Below, one piece after another: positions 49,403-60,374 of a stretch of 62,000 nucleotides of DNA. A program made the position numbers and the translations under genes. The notes below the pieces were generated by a model that saw only the letters and a program-made list of their open reading frames with translations, did no database searches and had not been told where the DNA came from. Source of the DNA: Branchiostoma floridae (lineage: Eukaryota; Chordata; Leptocardii; Amphioxiformes; Branchiostomatidae); contig NW_023365758.1 of the NCBI RefSeq assembly GCF_000003815.2, forward strand, positions 9,760-71,759, in the 5' to 3' direction. Positions within the stretch are counted from its first letter, which is position 1; every line of letters starts with the position of its first letter.

Positions 49403-52400
49403 TTACTTGAGGTCAGATATACATGTGTTCTTCAGAGCTGTTTTAAAGCCTTTTAGTGTTGTGATGTTTCTTATGTTATCTGCTAGTTTGTTGTACTGGC
49501 TAGTGCCAGTGTATGCAAATGTTTTTTGTCCACATGTGGTGGTGTAGCTTGGTGGGTGTAGTTTAGTGGTCTGCCTAGTGTTGTAAGTATGGATACGAGA
49601 GTTGTGCTGAAATGTGGCGGATAGGTATGTTGGTGCCAAGCCTGTCAGACATTTGAAAACCATAATGCACGTGTGCTCAAATCTTCTATCAGCCAGGTAT
49701 TTCCAGTTGAGAGTTTGGTGGAGGTTCACAATGCTGATGTCCCGTTGCCTACGTTGTAGCACCACCCTTGCCGCTCTGTTTTGTAATATTTGTAGTTGCC
49801 GTTGTTTGGTGGCCCCACAGGTTCCCCAGACAGTGTCACAATAGTCGAAAATAGGCAATATCATAGTCTTGTACAACATGTCAGCAATACTGAAAGTCAG
49901 GCAGTGTCTGAGGCGTCTAAGTAGTCCAATCCTCTGTGACACCTTACTACAAACTTTGTCTATATGTTCATTAAAGGACAGGTGGGAGTCAAGGTACATA
50001 CCAAGATATTTGAACGTATGAACTCTTTCTATGATTTCTTGGTCAATTTCGACTGTCAAGGACTGTGCTTGCTTTAACCTGTTAGCAGTGCCAAATAACA
50101 TCCATTTAGTCTTGGTTACATTTAATGTTAAACGATTTGTTTGGAACCAAGTGGCCAGACCAGAGAGTTCATAGTTCAGAATTGACTCAATATGTTTTAC
50201 ATTGTTGCTGGGATAGAATATTGCTGTGTCATCAGCATACAAACATATTTTACATGTGGTAACTACATCAGGTATATCGTTAATAAATAAATTGAAGAGC
50301 AACGGGCCCAGTATTGAACCCTGGGGCACTCCCAGTGTAACAGGTAAGTATTCAGACCTACAACCATTCAGAGAGACAATTTGTTGTCTCCCCGACAGGT
50401 AGTTGCTGAACCAAAGATGCTCCACACCCTGAATCCCGATCCATGACAGTTTGGTTAATAATAGTCCATGATGTACAGTGTCAAATGCTTTCTTAAGATC
50501 CAAAAATACCGCCCCCACTAGGTTACCCCTGTCCATGTTATGAAGCACGTAGTCCTTGGCATCCAGTAGTGTTGTTGTTGTAGAGTGGCCTGTCCTAAAA
50601 CCAGACTGTTGGGTGGAGAGGATATTGTGTTGATGCAGGTATTCAACGAACTGTGTGTGCACCTCTCTTTCAAAGGCCTTCATGATGACAGGTAGGACAG
50701 ATATGGGTCTGTAATTGTTTGGGTCTTCTGTATCCCCCCCTTTGTGTAATGGAGTCACCCTTGCCATCTTCCAGTCAGTGGGAATGTTGCCAGAGGAAAG
50801 GGACAAATTGAAAATGTGTGTAAGTGGTTTACATATACTAGGTGCGGCTACCTTCAGGAGCCTTGCATGTATCCTGTCCAGACCAGTCGCTTTATTACTG
50901 TGCAGTCCCCTCAGTTTTTCATACACTCCCACTTCACTTATTTGCTTGAAGTTGAATGTAGTTTTTAATTCTTTTTATCTTGCGGGGCACGTAGGGACCG
51001 TAGCTTGGTGCTTGAACTTCTCTGCCAGTTTGTTTCCAACAGTTACAAAGAACTTGTTGAGGCAGTTTGCAATATTCGGAAGGTCCAAGATATGTTTCCC
51101 TTCCCAGCGCAGTGATTTTGTAACTGCTTGGGTCTTTTTAGGTAAAACCTCCTTAATTGTAGCCCACAGTTTTTTTTTAGTCTGTCAGGTTTTCTTCCAA
51201 CTTTTGTTGGCAGTAACTGGCTTTGGCTAGCCTTACCCTCTTGTTCACATAGTTACGTTTAGCTTTGTAATCCTCCCAATCTTTACTTTCACCTGTTCTG
51301 CGTGCCCTGGCCTTCGTGTTATCCCTGACTTGCATTAGGCTTTTTATGTCGGGTGTGAGCCATTTTGGCTGGGCAGTTTTTGTGCGTTTGGAAATATATG
51401 GTGCATGCACATCACTAACTGTGATAAACAGAGACTTGAAAAGAGACCAAGCCTCCTCAACCCTGGTAGCCTGGAGTACAGAGTCCCAGTTTAGTGCCCT
51501 CAGGTCAGTCAGGAAACTGTCTTCCTGAAAGTTAGTGAATTTACGGGAGGTTACATACTTAGATACGGACTTGGTGCGTCTCGCCTTTCTGGTACAGAAC
51601 ACAGCATAGTGATCAGAGATAGTGGAGTGTACCACTCCATAGTCACTTACCCTATGCATATCACTGCAGTACACATGATCTATTATACTACTAGAGTGTT
51701 GGTGTACTCTAGTTGGTTTGTCTATAACCTGTTGTAATTGAAATTCCTGACTCAGGTTATCCATGTGTTTAACTTCTGAGCTACAGGGCTGACTAATGTC
51801 TATGTTCATGTCTCCCAGTAGAAACAATTCTGACTTGGGAGTGGACATACTCCAGGTTTCAAGTGAGTTTCTTAGCAGGGTGTAAAACTCCACAGAGCTA
51901 GATGGTGGTCTGTATATAGTACCAATTACTATTGGTTTAGTGCTAGGGAGTTGGACTTGGCAGAAAAGTGCCTCAAGTCCTGGCTGTTTCAGGTCTGTCC
52001 TCTCAGTGTGGCTATATGCTTCAGACACATAAATTGCGACCCCTCCCCCAAACCGATTCCTGTCCTGTCTGTATAAGTGATACCCATCTATGCATAATTC
52101 ACTGTCATGGATAGAGTCATCAAGGTGGGTTTCGCTGACTGTCATAATATCAACATTATTTGTAGACATAAATACATACAGTTGGTCTAGCTTACTATAC
52201 AAGCTGCAAATATTAAGATGCACCATGATTAAGCCCTTTGATGGTGGTATCGTAGAATTACTTTCTGAGATTTCTTCTTCATTCGCAGTATCAGAATCAC
52301 CACTACAATCATTACATGAAGAATCAAAAAAGGAGTCACTGAAACAGGGAAGTAGGCAAGGATTGCAGTACCAATAATCGTCGGAATTAGCCAGTGTATT

Positions 52401-52835
52401 ATATTCTTGAGCATCCATGCCTGTACAGTTAAGATGATACCACTTGTCACACAAGTCACAGCATATTCCTTTCTGATTTTTTCTTACACACCTGTTACAG
52501 ATCCCGCAGGGATCCTTTGGCCCAGGGTTAAGTGATACATCACCAGACAAGATCAGCAGTGTGTGAAAGCATAAATGTACGCAATTTACTGAAGTTACAG
52601 TGCTTGAGGTGTTCTTTTTCCTGGCATTACCAAACAATGGAAACAGCAGACTTATTGTGTGGTCACTTTGTGTGACAACACTGAAGTAGGAGCCATTGAC
52701 ATGGCCAGACAGATTATATGTTGTAGAATTTGACTGGACACTGACATGGCCCAGGTTGATGACAGGATATGAAAACTGTAGTACGACTATGGCAAATGTT
52801 GCCAGTTTCACATACATGGATTCGGCCATCCTCAC
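49403..52835 (-). pseudogene. LINE ORF2 (2A-like, PHD, endonuclease, RT) with two lesions
   Basis: First 552 codons: a hydrophobic N-terminus, then LSGDVSLNPGP near residue 105, a 2A-like ribosome-skipping motif. A C4HC3 PHD finger follows (CGICNRC, CDLCDKWYHLNC, WYCNPC). The endonuclease is next (MVHLNICSLYSKLDQL, TVSETHLDD, GTIYRPPSS, LLGDMNID, ISDHYAVF). The frame stops at TAA after EENLTD near 51182, where copy 2 has TCAAAAAAA and this copy T plus nine A (net +1). A further TAC to TAA change near 50976 interrupts it again. The remaining RT is open: YRPISVLPVIMKAFE, GAVFLDLKKAFDTVHH, GVPQGSILGPLLFN, CLYADDTAIF. Confidence 0.88.
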
Positions 52836-53330
52836 CGGGCAGAGAAAGGAATAACGTTGTAATTATACTTATAATGATCAGGCAGCGTTAGTACACAGTT
52901 TGCATATACTGTCAGAAAATTGCATCAAAAATCTCACATGCGCTGGAAATCATATACCAGGTACCTTAACATAAGTAGTACAACAGAAGTGAGAACAATT
53001 TACCCACCTCCAAGTGTGGTACCTCGTCCTAAATGAAAGGGTGAACTGGAGATGCCCCTACAGAGGCCCTTCCGCCCTCCCCACAATGGCGGGGACTGGT
53101 GGCTTGGGCAAAAAATTGGCTGACTGTGCCGTCAATTTGGCTTAGAAGGAAGTTAGAGTCACTTCCAGATATACAAGAATCCTTAACCACTAAAGTGGCA
53201 AATATGTTTCAGCTCACAATGACCAGAAAAGGAGATTTTTAGGGGTCTTACTCACCAGCACAAAAGGAGGCAGCCATCTTGGAAGGCTCTGACCTCTGAC
53301 CTCGGCCCCACTTTGCTCTTCGGCACTAGT
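52836..53330 (-). other. Presumed 5' UTR of LINE copy 1
   Basis: Non-coding DNA upstream of the LINE Met. Its outer end holds the YY1-like and DR1 sequences. The exact 5' end is not defined because copy 2 is truncated. Confidence 0.5.
53271..53302 (-). promoter_or_regulatory. YY1-like plus perfect DR1 at LINE 5' end
   Basis: On the element sense (- strand): AGGTCA-G-AGGTCA (53302-53290), then CCAAGATGGCTG (53282-53271). The AAGATGGC core is the YY1-type sequence that positions transcription in some LINEs. AGGTCA repeats spaced by one base bind RXR/HNF4/COUP-type nuclear receptors. Function is inferred from motif only. Confidence 0.5.
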
Positions 53331-53457
53331 ATTATGGATTTATCCAGATGAAAGCCAGTATGGATTATACACCCGTCTTACATAGTGTTATTCATCCGCT
53401 CTTTCTTTCATTGTCACTTGTTCATGTGCCAGGTCTACCCCACCTTGCACTTCTGAG

Positions 53458-53640
53458 CTGCGGATGTCTCCGGGAGAATGGCAGAAGGGATTATGCACGC
53501 CGCCTTATATGGTATTATTTGATCACATGATTTCGGCTGACCAATGATCGTGCAGTGTGAATAGCAAAGTATCCACACTGACAATCATTGGATCATCCTC
53601 ATTAGTGATGGGGGCAGTGCCTCCGTCGCGCTGGCTCCTC
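53458..53640. repeat. Repeat ends meeting head to head
   Basis: The segment 53458-53563 (CTGCGGATGTCTCCGGGAGA ... CAGTGTGAATA) recurs at 57250-57356 in direct orientation. The segment 53564-53630 (TATCCACACTGACAATCATT, GGATCATCCTCATTAGTGAT) recurs inverted at 60385-60445. The junction forms a 22-bp imperfect hairpin around GCAAAG, with arms of the type CCAATGAT ... GTGTGAATA. Confidence 0.75.
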
Positions 53641-53849
53641 CCAGTGTCCTGCAATAGGCATGATCACTGCTTTCCTATACTTTCACATGAAAGTATCTCA
53701 CCTCATCCTCATTATCCCCTTCCTCATTAACCCCTTCCTTATTATCCCCATTCTTATCCCCTTACTCAATCGATCATCATGCACCGCCACCACCGCACCC
53801 GTGCTTTGCGAACCCATGTAGACAGGATTGGCTGCACTGTTCCTCGGCC

Positions 53850-54310
53850 AACTTCCTAGTTTGAGATGTATTGTTACCATCTCAGTCTCAAAATGCTGAG
53901 TGGCAAATAACCCCTCTGGTCTGCAGTGTCAAAGTATTTCTCTTATCTTTCTGTAATTGTTTGCCAAGTTTCTGCACTATACAATACCGTAGAAAGCACA
54001 GACGCATTGCACCTATGCATTTTACTTCCCAGCTTAGTGTGTCTGGCTTTTCATACCCTCTTACGTTTTATACAGGTAGCAGCTCCAAGCCTCATTCTGT
54101 TCCTAATTTAAATGCTTCTACCCTTTCTTTTGTTGGCTGTGATGCCTAGGAGAACCTCTTGCAGATTTCCCTATCTAATTTTAGTATCGCTGCTCCATCT
54201 TGGTCAATTCAAGTATCATTACTTCTATTTTCTTTTTACTTATACTTAGCCCAACTGAATTTCCATTTACTGAAAAGTCTTCACTGCGGAGAATCAGGTC
54301 ATCTGCCAAG
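53850..54310 (-). pseudogene. Decayed LINE reverse-transcriptase relic
   Basis: On the - strand, across stops and shifts: ADDLILRSEDF, VGLSISKKKIEVM, EGMKSQTH with AGK, and further typical RT C-terminal pieces. This is a different LINE lineage from the CR1-type pair. The SINE at 54326 abuts its YADD box. Confidence 0.65.
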
Positions 54311-54325
54311 TCTGCGTGTTACCAT

Positions 54326-54650
54326 ACTTGTGCCCTCAGGAAAGGCACTTTATACGGCTTTTCTCAGGTGAAAATGAGTACTTAGCTTCGGCTAGGGCCG
54401 TCACTCAGATAGGACGTTAATGGAGGTCCCCTGTCTGGGGACAGCCATATCCCGGGCACGTCAAAGAACCCACCACACGTGCGCTGTGAGTGGTTCAAAA
54501 CCTACAGTTGCCACACCTGGGGCAATTACTGTCGTATTGAGGTCACTTGAGTGGCGCCAAATGGCAGCTCGCTCCAAACCCTTGCGCTCCAAACCCTTGC
54601 GATTGAGCCCGGCCTATTGTCGGCCTACCCCATTAAATGACAAGATAACA
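54326..54650 (+). mobile_element. SINE body, 5'-truncated
   Basis: Begins near TGTGCCCTCAGGAAAGGCAC and has TAGCTTCGGCTAGGGCCGTC, GATAGGACGTTAATGGAGG and GGGGCAATTACTGTCG. It lacks the tRNA head. Confidence 0.7.
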
Positions 54651-55199
54651 GTAACCATAACAGGTCCAAATCCTCGAACTGCCCACTTCTGAACCATGGT
54701 ATTCTCTAATCTCATAACCCCGTCTATTACAGGTCCACCGAGGAGTAGTGACAAGATACGTTCTTACCTAATACATGACACGTTAAGACACTAAACCATT
54801 CTGAGAGTTCTCCAATATGTATTCTTACAGCACACTCCCTCCCATTGCGAATTCCTTTATCACACATGTTAGTTTCTCTGGAATACCATAGTGTAAACTT
54901 GTACGGCGATCACAGTGTAGGCCTGTGGACTATCATCGGCCTTTCGAAGTCCCCTTATGCGGTGAATGGTGAGAGGTTTATTACGGGCAACCTAGTTTCC
55001 AACATTTGTCCCAAGACCCATATCTAATATACCTTGCTCACCATGCAATTATACATAGGCACATTCAACAATCCCAGATCACTCTTCAATACGTGCACTC
55101 TGCAATGCAACCGATGAGGACTTTTTCCCTACGTTAAGTCCTCACCGAGCCGAGTGAACTTCTAGTCACGAGACACTGTGTCCCTTTTACGTGATCGTG

Positions 55200-55400
55200 C
55201 TTCCCAAGTCACGTGCACCTTGAGTGCTTAGTCATCAAATTTGAAGTTTGGTGGAGCGGCCGTATTGATGCTCATGATCTCAAATTCCCTTGCATTGATT
55301 TTCAATCCGACTCTCCATAACTGACGTCTATTGTCTCGTTACTTGTTGTAGCTCCTCTTCACTATTCTCTATAAAGGCGATGTCGTCAGCAAAGATTTAA
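55200..55400 (-). pseudogene. Second decayed LINE relic with FADDIA box
   Basis: On the - strand: IFADDIAFIENSEEELQQ followed by frameshifted downstream sequence. FADDIA is an RT catalytic box. Only about 200 bp remains recognisable. Confidence 0.6.
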
Positions 55401-55929
55401 TGACCTCTGAACTCCTGAGGTTGTGACCTCCTATGTAACAATAAAATATGCATATATATATACAGACCTCACTCCCTCTGTGAAGTCATCGGCGCCATGT
55501 TGGATCACAACACATGCTCGTACAGCACACGACGATGTCATTGGTTAATTTAATTAACCTCCAATGTGGTCACCGGGGAACTCATATCTTAATTACCATG
55601 ACACACCTGCATCGTGGCGCCTGCCCAAGTCTATCAACTGATACCCCTGGGTATACACCTCGATACCAATTGTATCAATCCTGCCATTGCCAAATTGCTC
55701 ACCTAACACACTAAATACGTCTATTTCATTCACGTAGCCCTTATATCCATCATATGACTGCCGGCACGTCCGCCGACACTTTCATTCACGTAAGCCTATG
55801 GTGGATGACTTGCCTCCTGCACGTAACGCCTGTGAAACTCTTGTCTCACGTTCATTACGTACCACATATCTATCTTGTGTGACGTGAGATTATCCAACCT
55901 CTGCACACCCGGTGTGATAAAACTGATAT
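55401..55929. other. Gene-free repeat-rich stretch
   Basis: Contains diverged precursors of the satellite unit that follows (TGTGTGACGTGAGATTATCC; CTGCACACCCGGTGTGAT). No gene is seen. Confidence 0.5.
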
Positions 55930-56475
55930 AGCGTCCCAGACGTAAGATATCCAATCTCAGCACACCCAGTGTGCTCTCTGCAAACTGCCATAGTCAAAGC
56001 TAAAGCCTAAGCAGCAACATAACTTACGTCCCAGACGTAAGATATCCAATCTCAGCACACCCAGTGTGCTCGCTGCAACTGCCATAGTCAAAGCTAAAGC
56101 CTAAGCAGCAACATAACTTACGTCCCAGACGTAAGATATCCAATCTCACTACACCCAGTGTGCTCGCTGCAAACTGCCATAGTCAAAGCTAAAGCCTAAG
56201 CAGCAACATAACTTACGTCCCAGACGCAAGATATCCAATCTCAGCACACCCAGTGTGCTCGCTGCAAACTGCCATAGTCAAAGCTAAGGCCTATTAAAGC
56301 AGCAACATAACTTACGTCCCAGACGCAAGATATCCAATCTCAGCACACCCAGTGTGCTCGCTGCAAACTGCCATAGTCAGAGCTAAGGCCTAAGCAGCAA
56401 CATAACGTACGTCCCAGACGCAAGATATCCAATCTCAGCACACCCAGTGTGCTCGCTGCAAACTGCTGTAGTCAG
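55930..56475. repeat. Satellite of about 95 bp, six units, two hairpins per unit
   Basis: Units start with GTCCCAGAC at 55933, 56028, 56122, 56218, 56316 and 56411 (periods 95, 94, 96, 98, 95). Each unit carries TTACGTC-CCA-GACGTAA and CAGCACAC-CCA-GTGTGCT, two palindromes with the same CCA loop. From the fourth unit GACGTAAG has become GACGCAAG, so unit variants are ordered along the array. Confidence 0.92.
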
Positions 56476-56479
56476 AGAA

Positions 56480-57249
56480 CGCCCGGCGTAAGGGGACCAA
56501 CAGCAAAGCAGTCGACGTCACGAGCTGGTTTCTTCGAGCAGTATTAACTCAATCAACCAGGTGCATACGCGCGCCACGTGTGCCCAATCTACCGACGTCC
56601 CATCCACATGCAAATTTTGTGGCGCCGCTCTCTGCTCCTTTAGGATGGTAACTCTGGCGACAAAATTGCTGACTCAGGCTGTGAGTTATTGTGGTAGCTG
56701 CCATTGCCATGATTCCCATGTCCGTCTGCCTGCTTGGGTTGTCGTCGTTGTTCTCATGTTGTCGTCGTTGTCCTCTCCTCTATGAAATAATTGTCGACTT
56801 CTGTGAAGATCTACAGTTTGATAACGACATAAGAACACCACACGTTAGACTTTGCTGCATTCCGCTCAAATGCAGCGCTACCCCCAACCCAAGCAAGCTT
56901 CCGCCACGCGAAGCTAGATCGGGCAACGTCGTGGACGCACGGGAAGCTCGACTTGAATTGTCCACCCAGCTACCATACTGAATACGTGATAAACCCACCC
57001 GGAGACCCAAATCTACCTCAGAAATGCAAATCAGCCCCATGTGCGCCCACCATCCACATTCTCGCCGACAACTCAAACGTGGAACAAATTGACAGCAAAA
57101 TGCGAAAAAGACAATTCCCTGCACAAAGTGTTACCACTGCGACACCCCAAACCTTTCAGGTGGAAACTGTGCTAAACTCTGCTTCATCAGTACACGTGGC
57201 GTAGGGTTTCTCTGCACTGCTGCCAACACGACCCTGCTTGTGTCTTCTT
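56480..57249. other. Gene-free stretch
   Basis: Moderate GC, many short frames, none with a recognisable product. Confidence 0.45.
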
Positions 57250-57356
57250 GCTGCGGATGTCTCCGGGAGAATGGCAGAAGGGATTATGCACGCCACCTTA
57301 TATGGTATAATTTGATCACATGATTTCGGCTGACCAATGATCGTGCAGTGTGAATA
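57250..57356. repeat. Direct copy of 53458-53563
   Basis: About 95 percent identical over 106 bp, ending CAGTGTGAATA as the first copy does. Confidence 0.85.
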
Positions 57357-57605
57357 CCATAATATACTATACAGGCTACTTGATTGACGTCATCTGCGCA
57401 ATGTTGGATTCCAGCGAACCTCTGTTAACCTCGCGAAAATGCTACTGCCTAACTCAATTACCCGCCAACATGGTCGTCGGTGGATTAACATTATAATTAG
57501 CATGACGTCGTCAATGCTAAGCCTGTATAAAGGTATGTACGCAAAAAAAAGAAGCAGTTACTCAAGCGGTGGATATGATTTTGGAAACAACCAGACACTA
57601 AACGT
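57357..57605. other. Short stretch with MITE terminus
   Basis: AGCAGTTACTCAAGC at 57553 is a terminus of the 2543-2942 MITE family, reaching toward the gap. Nothing else is seen. Confidence 0.6.
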
Positions 57606-57847
57606 NNNNNNNNNNNNNNNNNNNNNNNNNNNNNNNNNNNNNNNNNNNNNNNNNNNNNNNNNNNNNNNNNNNNNNNNNNNNNNNNNNNNNNNNNNNNNNN
57701 NNNNNNNNNNNNNNNNNNNNNNNNNNNNNNNNNNNNNNNNNNNNNNNNNNNNNNNNNNNNNNNNNNNNNNNNNNNNNNNNNNNNNNNNNNNNNNNNNNNN
57801 NNNNNNNNNNNNNNNNNNNNNNNNNNNNNNNNNNNNNNNNNNNNNNN
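57606..57847. other. Assembly gap
   Basis: Run of N just upstream of LINE copy 2. Confidence 0.99.
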
Positions 57848-57953
57848 CTAGCACCAGACGTTCTTATGTGCGTATTATATTTAAAGAGGCCCCGAGGCAC
57901 GCAGAACAGGTGAAAGTAGAGATTGGGAGGATTACAAAGCTAAACGTAACTAT

Positions 57954-59798
57954 GTGAACAAGAGGGTAAGGCTAGCCAAAGCCAGTTACTGCCAACAAAA
58001 GTTGGAAGAAAACCTGACAGACTCAAAAAAACTGTGGGCTACAATTAAGGAGGTTTTACCTAAAAAGACCCAAGCAGTTACAAAATCACTGCGCTGGGAA
58101 GGGAAACATATCTTAGACCTTCCGAATATTGCAAACTGCCTCAACAAGTTCTTTGTAACTGTTGGAAACAAACTGGCAGAGAAGTTCAAGCACCAAGCTA
58201 CGGTCCCTACGTGCCCCGCAAGATACAAAGAATTAAAAACTACATTCAACTTCAAGCAAATAAGTGAAGTGGGAGTGTATGAAAAACTGAGGGGACTGCA
58301 CAGTAATAAAGCGACTGGTCTGGACAGGATACATGCAAGGCTCCTGAAGGTAGCCGCACCTAGTATATGTAAACCACTTACACACATTTTCAATTTGTCC
58401 CTTTCCTCTGGCAACATTCCCACTGACTGGAAGATGGCAAGGGTGACTCCATTACACAAAGGGGGGGATACAGAAGACCCAAACAATTACAGACCCATAT
58501 CTGTCCTACCTGTCATCATGAAGGCCTTTGAAAGAGAGGTGCACACACAGTTCGTTGAATACCTGCATCAACACAATATCCTCTCCACCCAACAGTCTGG
58601 TTTTAGGACAGGCCACTCTACAACAACAACACTACTGGATGCCAAGGACTACGTGCTTCATAACATGGACAGGGGTAACCTAGTGGGGGCGGTATTTTTG
58701 GATCTTAAGAAAGCATTTGACACTGTACATCATGGACTATTATTAACCAAACTGTCATGGATCGGGATTCAGGGTGTGGAGCATCTTTGGTTCAGCAACT
58801 ACCTGTCGGGGAGACAACAAATTGTCTCTCTGAATGGTTGTAGGTCTGAATACTTACCTGTTACACTGGGAGTGCCCCAGGGTTCAATACTGGGCCCGTT
58901 GCTCTTCAATTTATTTATTAACGATATACCTGATGTAGTTACCACATGTAAAATATGTTTGTATGCTGATGACACAGCAATATTCTATCCCAGCAACAAT
59001 GTAAAACATATTGAGTCAATTCTGAACTATGAACTCTCTGGTCTGGCCACTTGGTTCCAAACAAATCGTTTAACATTAAATGTAACCAAGACTAAATGGA
59101 TGTTATTTGGCACTGCTAACAGGTTAAAGCAAGCACAGTCCTTGACAGTCGAAATTGACCAAGAAATCATAGAAAGAGTTCATACGTTCAAATATCTTGG
59201 TATGTACCTTGACTCCCACCTGTCCTTTAATGAACATATAGACAAAGTTTGTAGTAAGGTGTCACAGAGGATTGGACTACTTAGACGCCTCAGACACTGC
59301 CTGACTTTCAGTATTGCTGACATGTTGTACAAGACTATGATATTGCCTATTTTCGACTATTGTGACACTGTCTGGGGAACCTGTGGGGCCACCAAACAAC
59401 GGCAACTACAAATATTACAAAACAGAGCGGCAAGGGTGGTGCTACAACGTAGGCAACGGGACATCAGCATTGTGAACCTCCACCAAACTCTCAACTGGAA
59501 ATACCTGGCTGATAGAAGATTTGAGCACACGTGCATTATGGTTTTCAAATGTCTGACAGGCTTGGCACCAACATACCTATCCGCCACATTTCAGCACAAC
59601 TCTCGTATCCATACTTACAACACTAGGCAGACCACTAAACTACACCCACCAAGCTACACCACCACATGTGGACAAAAAACATTTGCATACACTGGCACTA
59701 GCCAGTACAACAAACTAGCAGATAACATAAGAAACATCACAACACTAAAAGGCTTTAAAACAGCTCTGAAGAACACATGTATATCTGACCTCAAGTAA
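57954..59798 (+). CDS. LINE reverse transcriptase, intact C-terminal part of ORF2
   Basis: The frame is open from the truncation point to the TAA at 59796; the first Met gives 614 residues. RT blocks in order: NNYRPISVLPVIMKAFE (near residue 180), GFRTGHSTTTTLLDA, AVFLDLKKAFDTVHHG (near 245), GVPQGSILGPLLFNLFINDI (near 305), CLYADDTAIF (near 337), LGMYLDSHLSFNEHID, and the C-terminal DYCDTVWGTCG region. It lacks 2A, PHD and endonuclease parts because of 5' truncation, so it is not autonomous. It has neither of the two lesions of copy 1 and shows the parental sequence at those points. Confidence 0.93.
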   Translation: MNKRVRLAKASYCQQKLEENLTDSKKLWATIKEVLPKKTQAVTKSLRWEGKHILDLPNIANCLNKFFVTVGNKLAEKFKHQATVPTCPARYKELKTTFNFKQISEVGVYEKLRGLHSNKATGLDRIHARLLKVAAPSICKPLTHIFNLSLSSGNIPTDWKMARVTPLHKGGDTEDPNNYRPISVLPVIMKAFEREVHTQFVEYLHQHNILSTQQSGFRTGHSTTTTLLDAKDYVLHNMDRGNLVGAVFLDLKKAFDTVHHGLLLTKLSWIGIQGVEHLWFSNYLSGRQQIVSLNGCRSEYLPVTLGVPQGSILGPLLFNLFINDIPDVVTTCKICLYADDTAIFYPSNNVKHIESILNYELSGLATWFQTNRLTLNVTKTKWMLFGTANRLKQAQSLTVEIDQEIIERVHTFKYLGMYLDSHLSFNEHIDKVCSKVSQRIGLLRRLRHCLTFSIADMLYKTMILPIFDYCDTVWGTCGATKQRQLQILQNRAARVVLQRRQRDISIVNLHQTLNWKYLADRRFEHTCIMVFKCLTGLAPTYLSATFQHNSRIHTYNTRQTTKLHPPSYTTTCGQKTFAYTGTSQYNKLADNIRNITTLKGFKTALKNTCISDLK

Positions 59799-60042
59799 TA
59801 TTGGAACTTAGTATGGAAAAGCACCTTTGTCTCTGATGTGCCTTACTGTTTTAATCTTTTTGTTTGTTCAATCTTTACATATGATTTACTATCCATACTT
59901 TGTAAATTTCAGTTTCATTAATTTTCGATTTACACATGATTTGATATATGATTTGACCTCTGACCTCCACTCCATCTCTTGACATATTGATTTTGACCTT
60001 GGAACGTTTTCGACATGAGTATGGACACTGATTATGTTTTGA

Positions 60043-60142
60043 NNNNNNNNNNNNNNNNNNNNNNNNNNNNNNNNNNNNNNNNNNNNNNNNNNNNNNNNNN
60101 NNNNNNNNNNNNNNNNNNNNNNNNNNNNNNNNNNNNNNNNNN
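60043..60142. other. Assembly gap in LINE 3' UTR
   Basis: 100 N; copy 1 predicts 68 nt of LINE sequence here. Confidence 0.99.
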
Positions 60143-60374
60143 ACGTTTTTTGTCCTGTATTTATTATTTTACATGTATGTTTGATGGGCCCCCTTGGAAG
60201 AATGCAACTTATGCCCACGTGTTGTAGGGGCTACCCATCTGTTTTCAAGATGAAATAAATAAATAAATAAAAGACCTGTAGCGAGTGGGAAAAGTGGATA
60301 GAGCGTTGTGAGGAGGGGAAGCGCTTTTCTTTCCCCACCCACCCGCCCTTATAGCCATTGCTGGGACTCGGCTT

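Larger units (their letters stand above)
48968..53330 (-). mobile_element. PHD-APE-RT LINE, copy 1, near full length
   Basis: On the - strand the element ends in a repeated ATAAATA tail at 48968-48985. Its coding region spans 52835-49403, and its 5' region reaches about 53330. It is almost identical to copy 2 (57890-60271) where they overlap. Near the 5' end (53271-53302) there is a YY1-like CAGCCATCTTGG and a perfect DR1. A second DR1 is in the 3' UTR (49235-49247). A PHD finger plus apurinic-type endonuclease, RT and a tandem-repeat tail indicate the CR1/L2/Crack group. Confidence 0.88.
57890..60271 (+). mobile_element. PHD-APE-RT LINE, copy 2, 5'-truncated
   Basis: Starts around GGCACGCAGAACAGGTG (matching the end of the copy 1 endonuclease section) and ends in repeated AAATA at 60252-60271. 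The 3' UTR holds a perfect DR1 (59954-59966). The gap at 60043-60142 falls in the 3' UTR; copy 1 has 68 nt there (49091-49158), so the 100 N are a placeholder. It lies inverted relative to copy 1. Confidence 0.9.

Noticed and set aside
56561-57204. Several 70-110 codon frames between satellite and LINE copy 2
   Set aside because: They overlap on both strands, with no motif and no splice context.
53458-57356. The 106-bp direct repeats as LTRs of a retrotransposon
   Set aside because: No TG...CA ends, primer-binding site or gag-pol between them.
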